Of a DNA stretch of 49,129 nt, positions 1 through 8,284 are shown piece by piece. Within the stretch, counting starts at the first letter, position 1; every line of letters starts with the position of its first letter. The stretch is from an uncultured archaeon. GTDB lineage: Archaea > Halobacteriota > Methanosarcinia > Methanosarcinales > Methanoperedenaceae. Where the stretch lies: positions 1-49,129 of the forward strand of contig CABMCA010000036.1 of NCBI GenBank assembly GCA_902384525.1, read 5' to 3'. The notes under the pieces were generated by a model. That model did no database searches and was not told the origin of the DNA. It was given only the letters and a program-made list of their open reading frames with translations. Made by a program: the position numbers and the translations under genes.

Positions 1-1
1 A

Positions 2-508
2 ATATTCTCAGGAGCAACTTCAGACATGGTACAGTTCAAGTATGCATGGCTTGTTGACGAGAGTAGTGCAAAAGAAATTTCAGGCTCAGATACTTTCGGG
101 GCATTTGAAGTTACGCAAGCCACTACCAACGGTATTTCAATGAATAATAAGAACACGGTAAGTCTTTCCCAGAATTCGGCAACAACTCTGATGGGAAATA
201 TGAAATTCAAGATAGCAGATAACAAGATCTTGAGATTCTATCCAGCAGTTGACTACGTGATCGGAAATGTAACACCAACTACAACAGGTACGGCAGTAAT
301 AACTCCAAGAGGAACTGTTAAGGCCACATCTGGTGCGACCCAAACCCAAACAGTAGTTCCGACAACACCCAGACCAGTCGAAACCACAGGAGCAGCACAG
401 ACTGCCAAACCAATCACAACAACTCCAAAAGAGCCGGGCTTTGAGTTAGTATTCGCAATCGCAGGCTTGCTCGCAGTAGCATTCCTCGTATTGAGACAGA
501 GAAAGTAA
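2..508 (+). CDS. S-layer protein, C-terminal part (cut by window edge)
   Basis: The reading frame is open to the left edge, so only the last ~168 residues of a larger surface protein are present. Residues up to about 90 resemble the Methanosarcina-type S-layer duplication domain. A Thr/Pro-rich linker follows, as in a heavily glycosylated stalk. The end is a PGF-CTERM sorting signal: E-P-G-F, a hydrophobic stretch of about 16 residues, then R-Q-R-K. In this family the signal is removed by an archaeosortase and the protein is anchored to membrane lipid. The first ATG (base 26) is internal. A hairpin terminator follows at 520. Role as cell-wall lattice or surface protein is well supported; the N-terminal domains are unseen. 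Confidence 0.85.
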   Translation: MFSGATSDMVQFKYAWLVDESSAKEISGSDTFGAFEVTQATTNGISMNNKNTVSLSQNSATTLMGNMKFKIADNKILRFYPAVDYVIGNVTPTTTGTAVITPRGTVKATSGATQTQTVVPTTPRPVETTGAAQTAKPITTTPKEPGFELVFAIAGLLAVAFLVLRQRK

Positions 509-519
509 ATTTAAAATCC

Positions 520-547
520 GAAGGGATTTATCCCTTCACTTTTTTTT
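520..547 (+). terminator. Hairpin plus T-run terminator after the S-layer gene
   Basis: A perfect 7-bp stem (520-526 with 531-537), a 4-base TTTA loop, two bases and then eight T residues (540-547) lie 11 bases after the S-layer stop codon. It has the form of an intrinsic terminator; archaeal polymerase mainly needs the T-run, so the hairpin may also protect the mRNA 3' end. Confidence 0.75.
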
Positions 548-608
548 ATTGTGTTTTATTGAACCATTGAGCCAAACTATAAATCCTCTTATTCTAACAT
601 TGGATTTG

Positions 609-1409
609 ATGGACAAGATCGCATGCTCTGTAAATTCATTGTATGAGAAATACCCCTACCCCTCTCTTCCAATTCGCAATGAAAACGACCTTGTAAAAAA
701 ACTCCATGCCAACGTGATGTCAAAAATCCTTTCTTCAGCAGGATTAGATCCAGCCTCATTATCAGGAAAAGAAATCCTTGATGCTGGCTGCGGTACTGGA
801 GAAAAGTCCTGTTACTTTGCATATCGCGGGGCAAAAGTGACCTCAATAGATCTGAGTTGTTCCTCACTTGCAAAGGGAAAAAAACTTGCACAGGATTTCA
901 ATCTGGAGGTAGATTTCAATAGATGTGATATCAAGGATTTTAAGACCCAAAATAGGTTTGATCATATCTTCTGCATGGGGGTGCTGCATCATACAAATGA
1001 TCCTTACGGGCGATTCAGAGTGCTTGCTGATCTATGTAAACCCGGAGGAACAATAACTATCGGATTATATAACAGGTACGGGCGTTTTCTTCACAGGGCA
1101 AAAAGGATGTGGATAAAACTGAACGCAGGAGAAGATATTGACCGGAGGATGTCGTTTGTTGAGAGGTCAATATATGGGAGAAAATTCAAAAATATTCATG
1201 AACAGGCTTATGCGGCTGATAAATACGCTAATCCTTACGAAAGTTATCATTCGGTCATTGAAGTGATCCAGTGGTTCAATAAGAACAATATCTCGTATAT
1301 AGGGTCATATCCTCATACTGATATTGGCTATTTTAGGTCTTTTTTGACACAGTTGAAATGGTTCAGAAGTAAGAACGGGTTTTTCATAATTTCAGGAAGG
1401 AAAAATTGA
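609..1409 (+). CDS. Class I SAM-dependent methyltransferase
   Basis: A 266-residue Rossmann-fold methyltransferase. Motif I is I-L-D-A-G-C-G-T-G, followed by the acidic residue of motif II (SIDLS) and a motif IV-like F-C-M-G-V-L-H-H. The N-terminal Y-P-Y-P-S-L-P element is seen in other small-molecule methyltransferases. I chose ATG 609 because the homologous part begins there; an in-frame ATG at 549 would add 20 unlikely residues. The substrate cannot be told. The stop codon overlaps the TTG start of the next gene by a few bases, so the two are probably cotranslated. Confidence 0.8.
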   Translation: MDKIACSVNSLYEKYPYPSLPIRNENDLVKKLHANVMSKILSSAGLDPASLSGKEILDAGCGTGEKSCYFAYRGAKVTSIDLSCSSLAKGKKLAQDFNLEVDFNRCDIKDFKTQNRFDHIFCMGVLHHTNDPYGRFRVLADLCKPGGTITIGLYNRYGRFLHRAKRMWIKLNAGEDIDRRMSFVERSIYGRKFKNIHEQAYAADKYANPYESYHSVIEVIQWFNKNNISYIGSYPHTDIGYFRSFLTQLKWFRSKNGFFIISGRKN

Positions 1410-2206
1410 AAGACAAATGGCGTTTTATTGATCTTGATAAAATTGATGGTTTCAAAAGCGCAGCGCTATTTGAATCTATTGCAAAACATGTTGGTCCTGA
1501 CCTTTCTCCGGACACTATCTTTTTCTGGCGCGTGAGATCACCGGTAATATATCTTGGTTATCACCAATGTGTAGAGGATGAAATTAATATTGATTATTGC
1601 ATAGATAACAATATCGGGATAGTACGAAGGATCCTGGGAGGAGGATGCGGGTTTTGTGATGAGGACCAGATACTTTTCTCTTGTATTGGTAAAGAGGGCG
1701 GCATCATACCTCCTGATATCCAGGCTGCTTATGAAAAAGTACTTGGAGGGGTGGTGAACGCTTTAATAACACTTGGCGCTGGAGGTGAAATTGAACCTGC
1801 ACGAAATGCTGTTTATTCAAAAGGCCGAAAGATTTCAGGAAACGCACAGGGACGTCTTGATGGAGCAGTGCTGGTCAATGGAAGCCTCCTTATGGATTTT
1901 GATTTCGGGCTTATGGACAGTGCACTTAAAAATCCCACCAAAAATCTTTATCCTGTAAATACTGCGCGGGAAGGGATGATAACCCTGAAGGAAATGGGAA
2001 TAATGGATATCGATGGTGTGAAAAAAGCGTTGAGGGAGGGTTTTGAAACCGCGTTTGGCATAGGAACATATCCGGGAATACTAACAGAAAATGAGATCAA
2101 CACTGCAAATCAATTATTGAGGAATTATAAGAGTCATAACTGGATATACAGGATGGATATTAAGCGCTCACAGCGGAAAAATTCTTCCTTGCGTTTTCCT
2201 CAGTGA
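1406..2206 (+). CDS. lplA: Lipoate-protein ligase A family protein (BPL/LplA/LipB fold)
   Basis: 266 residues of the biotin/lipoate ligase fold. The R-R-x-x-G-G-G nucleotide/lipoyl-binding motif is present (RRILGGG), as is the K-I-S-G-N-A-Q segment with the catalytic lysine. The usual H-D after the glycine run appears as C-D. The start is TTG at 1406, supported by an AGGAAGG ribosome binding site just upstream and by the overlap with the preceding stop. There is no C-terminal accessory domain; archaeal ligases are often split and need a separate LplB-type subunit, which I do not see here. The last 47 bases overlap the end of larC on the other strand. It may instead be an octanoyl- or amido-transferase. 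Confidence 0.75.
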   Translation: MKDKWRFIDLDKIDGFKSAALFESIAKHVGPDLSPDTIFFWRVRSPVIYLGYHQCVEDEINIDYCIDNNIGIVRRILGGGCGFCDEDQILFSCIGKEGGIIPPDIQAAYEKVLGGVVNALITLGAGGEIEPARNAVYSKGRKISGNAQGRLDGAVLVNGSLLMDFDFGLMDSALKNPTKNLYPVNTAREGMITLKEMGIMDIDGVKKALREGFETAFGIGTYPGILTENEINTANQLLRNYKSHNWIYRMDIKRSQRKNSSLRFPQ

Positions 2207-3362
2207 GCCGGATAATATCCCTTACGGGGATACCTGACTCCTTTGAAACCCTCTTGCACTCTTCAAATTCTGCGGATATATTTAGCAAAACACCCCTCAG
2301 ATCCCTGGCGATTTTCACTGAGATTTCAAACTCTTTGCCATTTAGAATAATCGAAACTTTATCCATTTCTCTTTGCGCGATCAACCTGTGTTTTATTGGT
2401 ATTATCCTTACGCCAAGAGAACCCGTTTCTTCGATTATCTTCCTTGCAAGGCCCGGTGAATCCTCAGGTTTTGAGATCACCTGGATAATATGGCCGCTTC
2501 GCCCTTTTTTCATGGTTGCGGGAATAATAGAGACATCTCTTGCTCCTGCTGTCAATAATTCTTCTATCAAGTGCCCCAGCACCTGGCCTGTGACATCATC
2601 CACATTTGTCTCAAGCATTTCGATCATATCCGTAATAAGCGCATCATCTATCTCGCCTTTTATAATTCGCAACACGTTGGGGACAGAAAGGTTTTTGCTT
2701 CCTGCCCCATAGCTTATTTTGTGCACTTTTATTACTGGAATTATTCCCTTCTCATTTACAAAATGGGCAAGAAGCGCGGCCCCGGTTGGAGTCATCAATT
2801 CCCCGTCAACCGGCCCCATCTGCCAGGGCAGGGAATATTCCTTTAAAATCTCAAGCGCTGCAGGCGCAGGTACGGGAAATTTCCCATGTGAGAACTCAAT
2901 AAATCCCATTCCAACGGATACAGGTGTGCAGTAAATCCGATAATCCTTTAGTCCCAGGTCATTGAATGCAGTACATGCCCCTATAATATCCGCAATCGCG
3001 TCTTCCTGTCCCAGTTCATGGAAATGCAGTTTTTCAAGAGTTGTTCCATGTATCTTTGCTTCAGCTTTTCCAAGGATATTAAATACCGCGATTGCATCAG
3101 TGATAACAATAGAAGGAAGATCCAGGGCTTTTATTCTGGCAATGATTTCCGATAATGCAATGCTTCCTTCTTTTTTAGTTGAAACGTCAACCGAGCAGGC
3201 AGAAATCCCTTTCTTGTTCGATCTGGATATTTTGACTTCAACATTGGCGGCAAGCTCCATTGCTGTTTTGATTTTCCCTGCATCTGCTCCAAGATCGATA
3301 AGAGCAGCTATTGTCATATCACCTGAAGCGCCGCAGAAAGGATCAAAAAGGATAGTTTTCAT
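2160..3362 (-). CDS. larC: LarC-type nickel insertion protein (DUF111)
   Basis: 400 residues, full length for the LarC/DUF111 family. The diagnostic N-terminus (F-D-P-F-C-G-A-S-G-D-M) is intact, and the family's E-T-N-V-D-D-V-T-G-Q segment is present. LarC inserts nickel into pyridinium bis-thiocarboxylate mononucleotide, giving the nickel-pincer cofactor of lactate racemase and related enzymes. No larB, larE or racemase-like larA lies nearby, so its client enzyme is encoded elsewhere. It ends convergently with the lipoate ligase gene, overlapping by 47 bases. The start ATG at 3362 gives the canonical N-terminus. Confidence 0.9.
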   Translation of the reverse strand: MKTILFDPFCGASGDMTIAALIDLGADAGKIKTAMELAANVEVKISRSNKKGISACSVDVSTKKEGSIALSEIIARIKALDLPSIVITDAIAVFNILGKAEAKIHGTTLEKLHFHELGQEDAIADIIGACTAFNDLGLKDYRIYCTPVSVGMGFIEFSHGKFPVPAPAALEILKEYSLPWQMGPVDGELMTPTGAALLAHFVNEKGIIPVIKVHKISYGAGSKNLSVPNVLRIIKGEIDDALITDMIEMLETNVDDVTGQVLGHLIEELLTAGARDVSIIPATMKKGRSGHIIQVISKPEDSPGLARKIIEETGSLGVRIIPIKHRLIAQREMDKVSIILNGKEFEISVKIARDLRGVLLNISAEFEECKRVSKESGIPVRDIIRLTEENARKNFSAVSA

Positions 3363-3389
3363 CTTTTAAACTTATATTCTCATCATGAT

Positions 3390-4298
3390 TTATAAGCACT
3401 TTCTGGATTTATAGAAGAAATAACCTATCACACTTATTGTGATCACCGGCGATACCCATTCTTTAATATGATATCCGAAACTGTCAAGCACCATTATGAT
3501 CCCGAGGAAAAATATCGAGTACATGGCACCGTTTTTCAGGTAAATATATCTTTTGACCCTGTCAATATTGCTGACAGTTAACTCACGGACTACAAAAGCC
3601 CCGATCCCGTTCCCGATAAGGATAAGTGGAACCGATAATGTGAAAGCAAATGCTCCCACGACACCATCAATTGAGAACGTTGCGTCTATCACCTCAAGAT
3701 ACAATATCTTACTCCAATCGCTCATGCTGCTGCCGCCGATCAGTTCTTTTTCATGCAGCTCTGCGTTCTGTTTAAATCCATGTGTAATGAAAAACGCGGT
3801 TGATCCGACGACTGCTCCCATGGCCATGAACGGGTTCTTCTTTAATGCGAACCAGACTACAATTGTGAGAATTATAGATACTATAGCATAGAACCAGACC
3901 CCATGTTTATGGAAGAATCGCTCGCCGCGAAGGCCGTAGTTCTTAGCTTCAATAAACAGCCAGTGAAAAAACAGGAAAATGAGGAAAATCCCTCCTCCAA
4001 CCAGCAGAAAAGGTGATGATTCATCTATCACCTTTGCGATTGCCGGATCATTACTAAAGGTAGCCGTAAGCGCACCGACAGGTCCGAGTGATGGATTTGT
4101 CGCCCATACTATAATCCATGGAAGCATTCCCCTGATAACAAAAACCGCAAAAATTAATCCATAGAATAAGAACCATTTCCTGGCCCGCTGTGACATTGTT
4201 GAAAGAACTTCAGCGTTAATTACAGCATTATCGATACTGCTTATGGTCTCAAATATAATGAGACCTACGATAGTCAGGATAATTGAGAATATTTCCAT
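3390..4298 (-). CDS. DUF475/TerC-like integral membrane protein
   Basis: 302 residues with about eight hydrophobic segments. The first helix carries the acidic signature of the TerC/DUF475 group (E-T-x-S-S-I-D-N-A-V) and a second acidic set lies in E-V-I-D-A-T-F-S-I-D-G-V. These paired acidic helices are thought to bind a metal ion; relatives are implicated in manganese or tellurite handling. The short gap to larC (27 bases, same strand) makes cotranscription with larC possible. Transported ion is not determined from the sequence. Confidence 0.8.
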   Translation of the reverse strand: MEIFSIILTIVGLIIFETISSIDNAVINAEVLSTMSQRARKWFLFYGLIFAVFVIRGMLPWIIVWATNPSLGPVGALTATFSNDPAIAKVIDESSPFLLVGGGIFLIFLFFHWLFIEAKNYGLRGERFFHKHGVWFYAIVSIILTIVVWFALKKNPFMAMGAVVGSTAFFITHGFKQNAELHEKELIGGSSMSDWSKILYLEVIDATFSIDGVVGAFAFTLSVPLILIGNGIGAFVVRELTVSNIDRVKRYIYLKNGAMYSIFFLGIIMVLDSFGYHIKEWVSPVITISVIGYFFYKSRKCL

Positions 4299-4425
4299 TT
4301 AGTGCCCAGCCTTTTAAATTCTGTGTTAATATATCTCTTTTGCGGATAAATTTTTGCTCCGAGTAAACAAACATTAAATAGGATAAGCAATATTAATTAA
4401 CTCAATATATATAAGAGACTGATAT

Positions 4426-5703
4426 ATGGTACTAGAAATATCTGAGGATAAAGCATACACTGATGCTTTTATCTGGATCAACAAAGGCAATACGCTTGTG
4501 GAAACCGGGATGTATTCAGAAGCCATCCAGTGTTATGATAAAGCGCTTGAAATAAATCCGGTAATGGCTGATGTATGGAACAATAAGGGTCTTGCCCTGG
4601 CAAGAATTGCTAAATATGAAGACGCTGTGACGTGTTATGATAAAGCAATTGACCTTAAACCGGATGATGAAGAAGTGATATACAACAAGGGTATCGCACT
4701 TGCCCATCTCGGACGGACAAAAGAAGCTATAGAATGTTATGATAAGTTACTTGAAAAGAATCCCCTGGATGCCGGCGCATGGTGCATCAAAGGTGATATA
4801 TTATTTGAAAGCGGGGACTTTGAAGGGGCGCTTCATGCTTATGACCGATCGGTAGAGGCAAATTCCAGAGATGAGACAGTATGGAATAACAGGGGATTGA
4901 CTCTTGTTAAACTCAATCGTTTATCCGAAGCTATAGAATCTTACGATAAAGCTCTTGAAATTAACCCGAAAGTTGAGAAAATATGGAGTAATAAGGGGCT
5001 GGCCATCACAAAAATGGGACAGGACAGTGTTCAAATAGATTTACAAAAGATAGCTTCATCCATACCCAAAGAAGAGAAAACGCTTGAAGAAATGCAGGTT
5101 TACACGGATATTGAACCCGATCAAATTGAATTTTCCATGACTGAAGAGCAGGTTAAACCTTTATCCGAGACTATTATTGAAAATCAAGCTGAACAAGTAA
5201 AGGAATCAGAACATGTGATTGCAATAAAGGTTAAAGATCCTGCTAAACCATTATCCGAACCTTTTATTGGTAACTCTTTCGAAACTACAATTGAACCCAA
5301 AATTGAAGTGCATGAAATCCCTGAAGAATCAAAGGATTACCTTATCAAGGGAAATTCGTATTTCTCAAAGCGAAAATACATCCAGGCCATTGATTATTTT
5401 GACATATCAATCAGGATAGATGCGCAAAATAGTATTGCATGGAATAATAAAGGACTTGCTCTTGCAAAGCTGGATAAAATTGATGAAGCTCTGGCCTGTT
5501 ATGAAAAAGCTCTTGAAATAACTCCAGATGACCATGTCTTTTTAATAAATAAAGGCAATATTCTTTATAAAAAGGGAAATCCCGGAGACGCTTTAAAGGC
5601 TTTTCAATTGGCTTATGAATTAAATCCGCAAAGCACCAATGCAATAAAAGGTATGGAACTTTGTCTTAAGTCACTAAAAAAATCTATGAAGAAAAAGAAA
5701 TAG
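4426..5703 (+). CDS. Tetratricopeptide-repeat (TPR) protein
   Basis: 425 residues. Five or six TPR units occupy residues ~9-200, with the repeating A-I-x-C-Y-D-K-A-L-E-I-N-P consensus. An acidic, Pro/Glu-rich linker follows (~205-300), then three more TPRs (~305-405) and a lysine-rich tail. No signal peptide or membrane segment is seen, so it should be a cytoplasmic protein-protein scaffold. An A/T-rich box (around 4371-4381) about 45-55 bases upstream could be its TATA element. The last 20 bases overlap the convergent methyltransferase gene. The partner is unknown. Confidence 0.85.
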   Translation: MVLEISEDKAYTDAFIWINKGNTLVETGMYSEAIQCYDKALEINPVMADVWNNKGLALARIAKYEDAVTCYDKAIDLKPDDEEVIYNKGIALAHLGRTKEAIECYDKLLEKNPLDAGAWCIKGDILFESGDFEGALHAYDRSVEANSRDETVWNNRGLTLVKLNRLSEAIESYDKALEINPKVEKIWSNKGLAITKMGQDSVQIDLQKIASSIPKEEKTLEEMQVYTDIEPDQIEFSMTEEQVKPLSETIIENQAEQVKESEHVIAIKVKDPAKPLSEPFIGNSFETTIEPKIEVHEIPEESKDYLIKGNSYFSKRKYIQAIDYFDISIRIDAQNSIAWNNKGLALAKLDKIDEALACYEKALEITPDDHVFLINKGNILYKKGNPGDALKAFQLAYELNPQSTNAIKGMELCLKSLKKSMKKKK

Positions 5704-6499
5704 CATCTGCTATCAAAATGATAGTATCATATGTAAATCCTATTTTCTCATCTTCAATTTTTACTTGAAGGCCAGTACTGTCATTGGCAACACTTCCAGT
5801 TATCAGACGCCTGATTTTTATGATTGTTTCTTCATCAGTTCCCGCGCGTTTTATCCACTCATCGAAATCCTGGGGAATTTCCCAGTATGATATATCTTTG
5901 ATCACTGCCCCAATATCCTCAAACATATTTTTTATTTCGCTCAATGCATTAATACGAACATGTGACGGGTCACGCATCTTTTCAATTTCATTATGGAATT
6001 TACTTTTTTCAGTGTCTTCTGATGAGACACCATCCACGAGCACTATGGTCTGCCTTGCCACGCGCCTCATTTCAAGTAAAGCTTTTTTTGGATCAGGAAA
6101 ATGATGGAACGCGAACCTGCATGAAACGATACCGAATGCACCATCCGGAAAAGGCAATGATTCTACATCGCAAAGAAGGAAATCAATATTATCGAGTCCT
6201 GAATTTTTCTGCTTTTCCCTTGCATGAAGCAGCATATTGAGTGTGATGTCACAACCTGTAACATATTTTGTTTTTTTTGCAAATTCAAGCGCAAGAAATC
6301 CTGAACCTGTGGCTACATCCAGAACTCTTTGATTCTCTTTAACTCCTGTTATTTCAACTATTTTTGAAAGATGGAAACCATCCACAAAAATATTGCCTTT
6401 TGAGTAAGCTTGGGCCTGTTTCCCGAATTGCTTTATTGCGCTTTCTTTAATTCCCATTACAGGGGACACAGTATTAAAAGATAAATAATTTGTGTACAT
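5684..6499 (-). CDS. Class I SAM-dependent methyltransferase (UbiE/COQ5-like)
   Basis: Up to 271 residues. Motif I is V-L-D-V-A-T-G-S-G-F, followed by G-C-D-I-T and the post-I sequence D-V-E-S-L-P-F-P-D. The F-H-H-F-P-D-P motif is typical of the UbiE-type Methyltransf_11 group. The start may be ATG 6499 or, more in line with relatives, ATG 6457 (M-G-I-K-E-S); neither has a clear ribosome binding site. It overlaps the end of the TPR gene. The methylated substrate, possibly a quinone or other small molecule, cannot be assigned. Confidence 0.75.
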   Translation of the reverse strand: MYTNYLSFNTVSPVMGIKESAIKQFGKQAQAYSKGNIFVDGFHLSKIVEITGVKENQRVLDVATGSGFLALEFAKKTKYVTGCDITLNMLLHAREKQKNSGLDNIDFLLCDVESLPFPDGAFGIVSCRFAFHHFPDPKKALLEMRRVARQTIVLVDGVSSEDTEKSKFHNEIEKMRDPSHVRINALSEIKNMFEDIGAVIKDISYWEIPQDFDEWIKRAGTDEETIIKIRRLITGSVANDSTGLQVKIEDEKIGFTYDTIILIADAISFSS

Positions 6500-6554
6500 G
6501 AGCTGTTACAAAAAAGGGATGATCGCATTAGCAATAGAAAGATTTAAGTAAATG

Positions 6555-6565
6555 TTATAAATATA
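6555..6565 (+). promoter_or_regulatory. Probable TATA box for the DUF2178-like/XRE/corA operon
   Basis: TTATAAATATA lies 38 bases before the ATG at 6603. The predicted transcription start is near 6588-6590, giving a short leader. It sits in the divergent region between the methyltransferase gene and this operon and could serve either side. Confidence 0.45.
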
Positions 6566-6602
6566 CAATATTAAGTTAGAACTACGCAACAAAGATGGTA
6601 TT

Positions 6603-6986
6603 ATGAAAAAAGAAAATAAAATAAGAATTGCAGTTGCTGTGGGCTTTCTTGCTCTGGGGATGATATTGAGCAATTATCCGGGCAGCTTAAGCTCTGGTCT
6701 ATTGTCAGGCACATTCGCAATTGGGCTATCAATGCTATTCGCAAGCCTGTACAAGCATTTCAAGTATGGCGAGGGAATAGAGCAGGATGAAAGAACAAGA
6801 AAAGTAATGTATCGCGCACTGGCTGGCTCCTGGTTTGCCACGTTAATTCTGACAACGGTATTGATGTTTGCGGACAGGTTTAACATAAGGCTGGATATTC
6901 GGGGCGCTTTAAGCATTGTCTTTTTCTTTATGGTATTCACTTTCAGCGCGCTTAACTGGTACTTTGAGAAAAAAGAGGATATCTAA
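6603..6986 (+). CDS. Small four-helix membrane protein (DUF2178-like)
   Basis: 127 residues with two pairs of transmembrane helices (about 8-25, 33-50, 75-92 and 98-118). The loop between the pairs has E-Q-D-E-R-T-R-K, a feature of DUF2178-type proteins that are commonly encoded beside a short XRE regulator. Here the stop codon overlaps the start of the regulator in TAATG, so the two are translationally coupled. The likely role is a membrane sensor or partner for the regulator; this is inference from the pairing. Confidence 0.7.
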   Translation: MKKENKIRIAVAVGFLALGMILSNYPGSLSSGLLSGTFAIGLSMLFASLYKHFKYGEGIEQDERTRKVMYRALAGSWFATLILTTVLMFADRFNIRLDIRGALSIVFFFMVFTFSALNWYFEKKEDI

Positions 6987-7183
6987 TGAAAACCCGCATC
7001 AAGGAGTTTCGAGCGAAATACGACCTGACCCAAGAAAAGCTTGCAGAAAAAGTTGGGGTCAGGCGCGAGACCATTGTTTTTCTTGAGCAGGGAAAGTACA
7101 ATCCATCGCTTAAGCTCGCACATGATGTTGCCAGGGCGCTGAAATCGAAAATTGAGGAGTTATTTATTTTCGAGGACGATTAA
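6986..7183 (+). CDS. Short XRE-family HTH transcriptional regulator
   Basis: 65 residues, almost all helix-turn-helix: [17 protein letters not shown] is the classic Cro/CI-type recognition element, followed by L-E-Q-G-K-Y-N-P-S. There is no sensor domain. It is coupled to the upstream membrane-protein gene by a one-base TAATG overlap and is followed 2 bases later by corA. Such minimal regulators usually repress their own operon. Confidence 0.9.
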   Translation: MKTRIKEFRAKYDLTQEKLAEKVGVRRETIVFLEQGKYNPSLKLAHDVARALKSKIEELFIFEDD

Positions 7184-7185
7184 AA

Positions 7186-8244
7186 ATGCATAAGAAAAAA
7201 AGGTCAATAAAAACCGGTCTTCCACCAGGGTCACTGATCCATATCGGGGAGAGAAAAGCTGAACGAGTAAGGATCAGGATCCTTGATTATGACGAAAATC
7301 AATTTGAGGAAAAAGAGGCTAAGACGATTGAGGAGTGTTTTCCCTTCAAAGATAAGCCAACGACCACATGGATAAATATTGATGGCCTGCACCAGGTTGA
7401 TATAATAGAAAAGATCGGAAAAAAATTTGACTTCCATCCTCTTCTTCTCGAAGACATCCTGAATACAGAGCAGCGCCCCAAAATCGAGGATTTTGAAACC
7501 CACATCTACATTGTCCTGAAAATGCTTTATTATGATGATAAAACAAATGAAATAACCTCAGAGCAGATCAGTATAATTTTTGGGCACAATTTTGTAATTT
7601 CGTTCCAGGAAAAAGAAGGAGATATTTTCGATCCTGTAAGAGAAAGGATCAGGACTGGTAAAGGCCGTACCAGGAAGATGGGGCCGGATTATCTTTCTTA
7701 TAGCCTGATGGATTTCATAGTTGACAGCTATTTTTCAATTCTTGAAAAAATGGGAGAGAATATCGAAGATGTTGAAGAAACAATGATAACCGATCCAAAA
7801 CCGGCAACATTACATGGAATTCATTCTTTAAAAAGAAAGATGATCTCATTGCGAAAGTCGGTGTGGCCTTTAAGAGATGTTCTCAGCGCCCTTGAAAGAT
7901 CCGATTCTTTGTTGATCCGGGAACCCACGCGGATATATCTTAAGGATGTTTATGACCATACGATCCAGGTAATTGATACGGTAGAGACCTACAGGGATGT
8001 GCTATCTGGTATGCTTGATGTTTATCTTTCAAGCATCAGCAATAAAATGAATGAAATAATGAAGGTTTTGACGATTATTGCAACAATATTTATTCCTCTT
8101 ACTTTTATAGCTGGTGTTTATGGGATGAATTTTGAATTTATGCCTGAACTCAGGTGGCGCTGGGGTTATCCTGCTATCTGGGCTGTAATGATCTGTGTAG
8201 GAATTTCAATGCTGGTTTATTTTAGGAAAAAGAAATGGATATAA
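7186..8244 (+). CDS. corA: CorA-family divalent cation transporter
   Basis: 352 residues, normal length for CorA. A large cytoplasmic N-terminal domain with a coiled-coil region is followed by two C-terminal transmembrane helices. The signature Y-G-M-N-F is at the end of the first helix. The family forms a pentameric Mg2+ (or Co2+/Ni2+) channel in the cytoplasmic membrane. It follows the XRE regulator by 2 bases and is likely in the same transcript. A perfect 15-bp tandem duplication covers its stop codon (see the repeat entry). Confidence 0.92.
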   Translation: MHKKKRSIKTGLPPGSLIHIGERKAERVRIRILDYDENQFEEKEAKTIEECFPFKDKPTTTWINIDGLHQVDIIEKIGKKFDFHPLLLEDILNTEQRPKIEDFETHIYIVLKMLYYDDKTNEITSEQISIIFGHNFVISFQEKEGDIFDPVRERIRTGKGRTRKMGPDYLSYSLMDFIVDSYFSILEKMGENIEDVEETMITDPKPATLHGIHSLKRKMISLRKSVWPLRDVLSALERSDSLLIREPTRIYLKDVYDHTIQVIDTVETYRDVLSGMLDVYLSSISNKMNEIMKVLTIIATIFIPLTFIAGVYGMNFEFMPELRWRWGYPAIWAVMICVGISMLVYFRKKKWI

Positions 8245-8258
8245 AAGAAATGGATATA
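8229..8258. repeat. Perfect 15-bp tandem duplication across the corA stop codon
   Basis: Unit AAAGAAATGGATATA occurs twice head to tail (8229-8243 and 8244-8258). The first copy encodes the last residues of CorA and its stop straddles the copy junction. It looks like a recent slippage event. Confidence 0.9.
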
Positions 8259-8284
8259 AATGTTGAGATAATAGAGGTGCTTTA

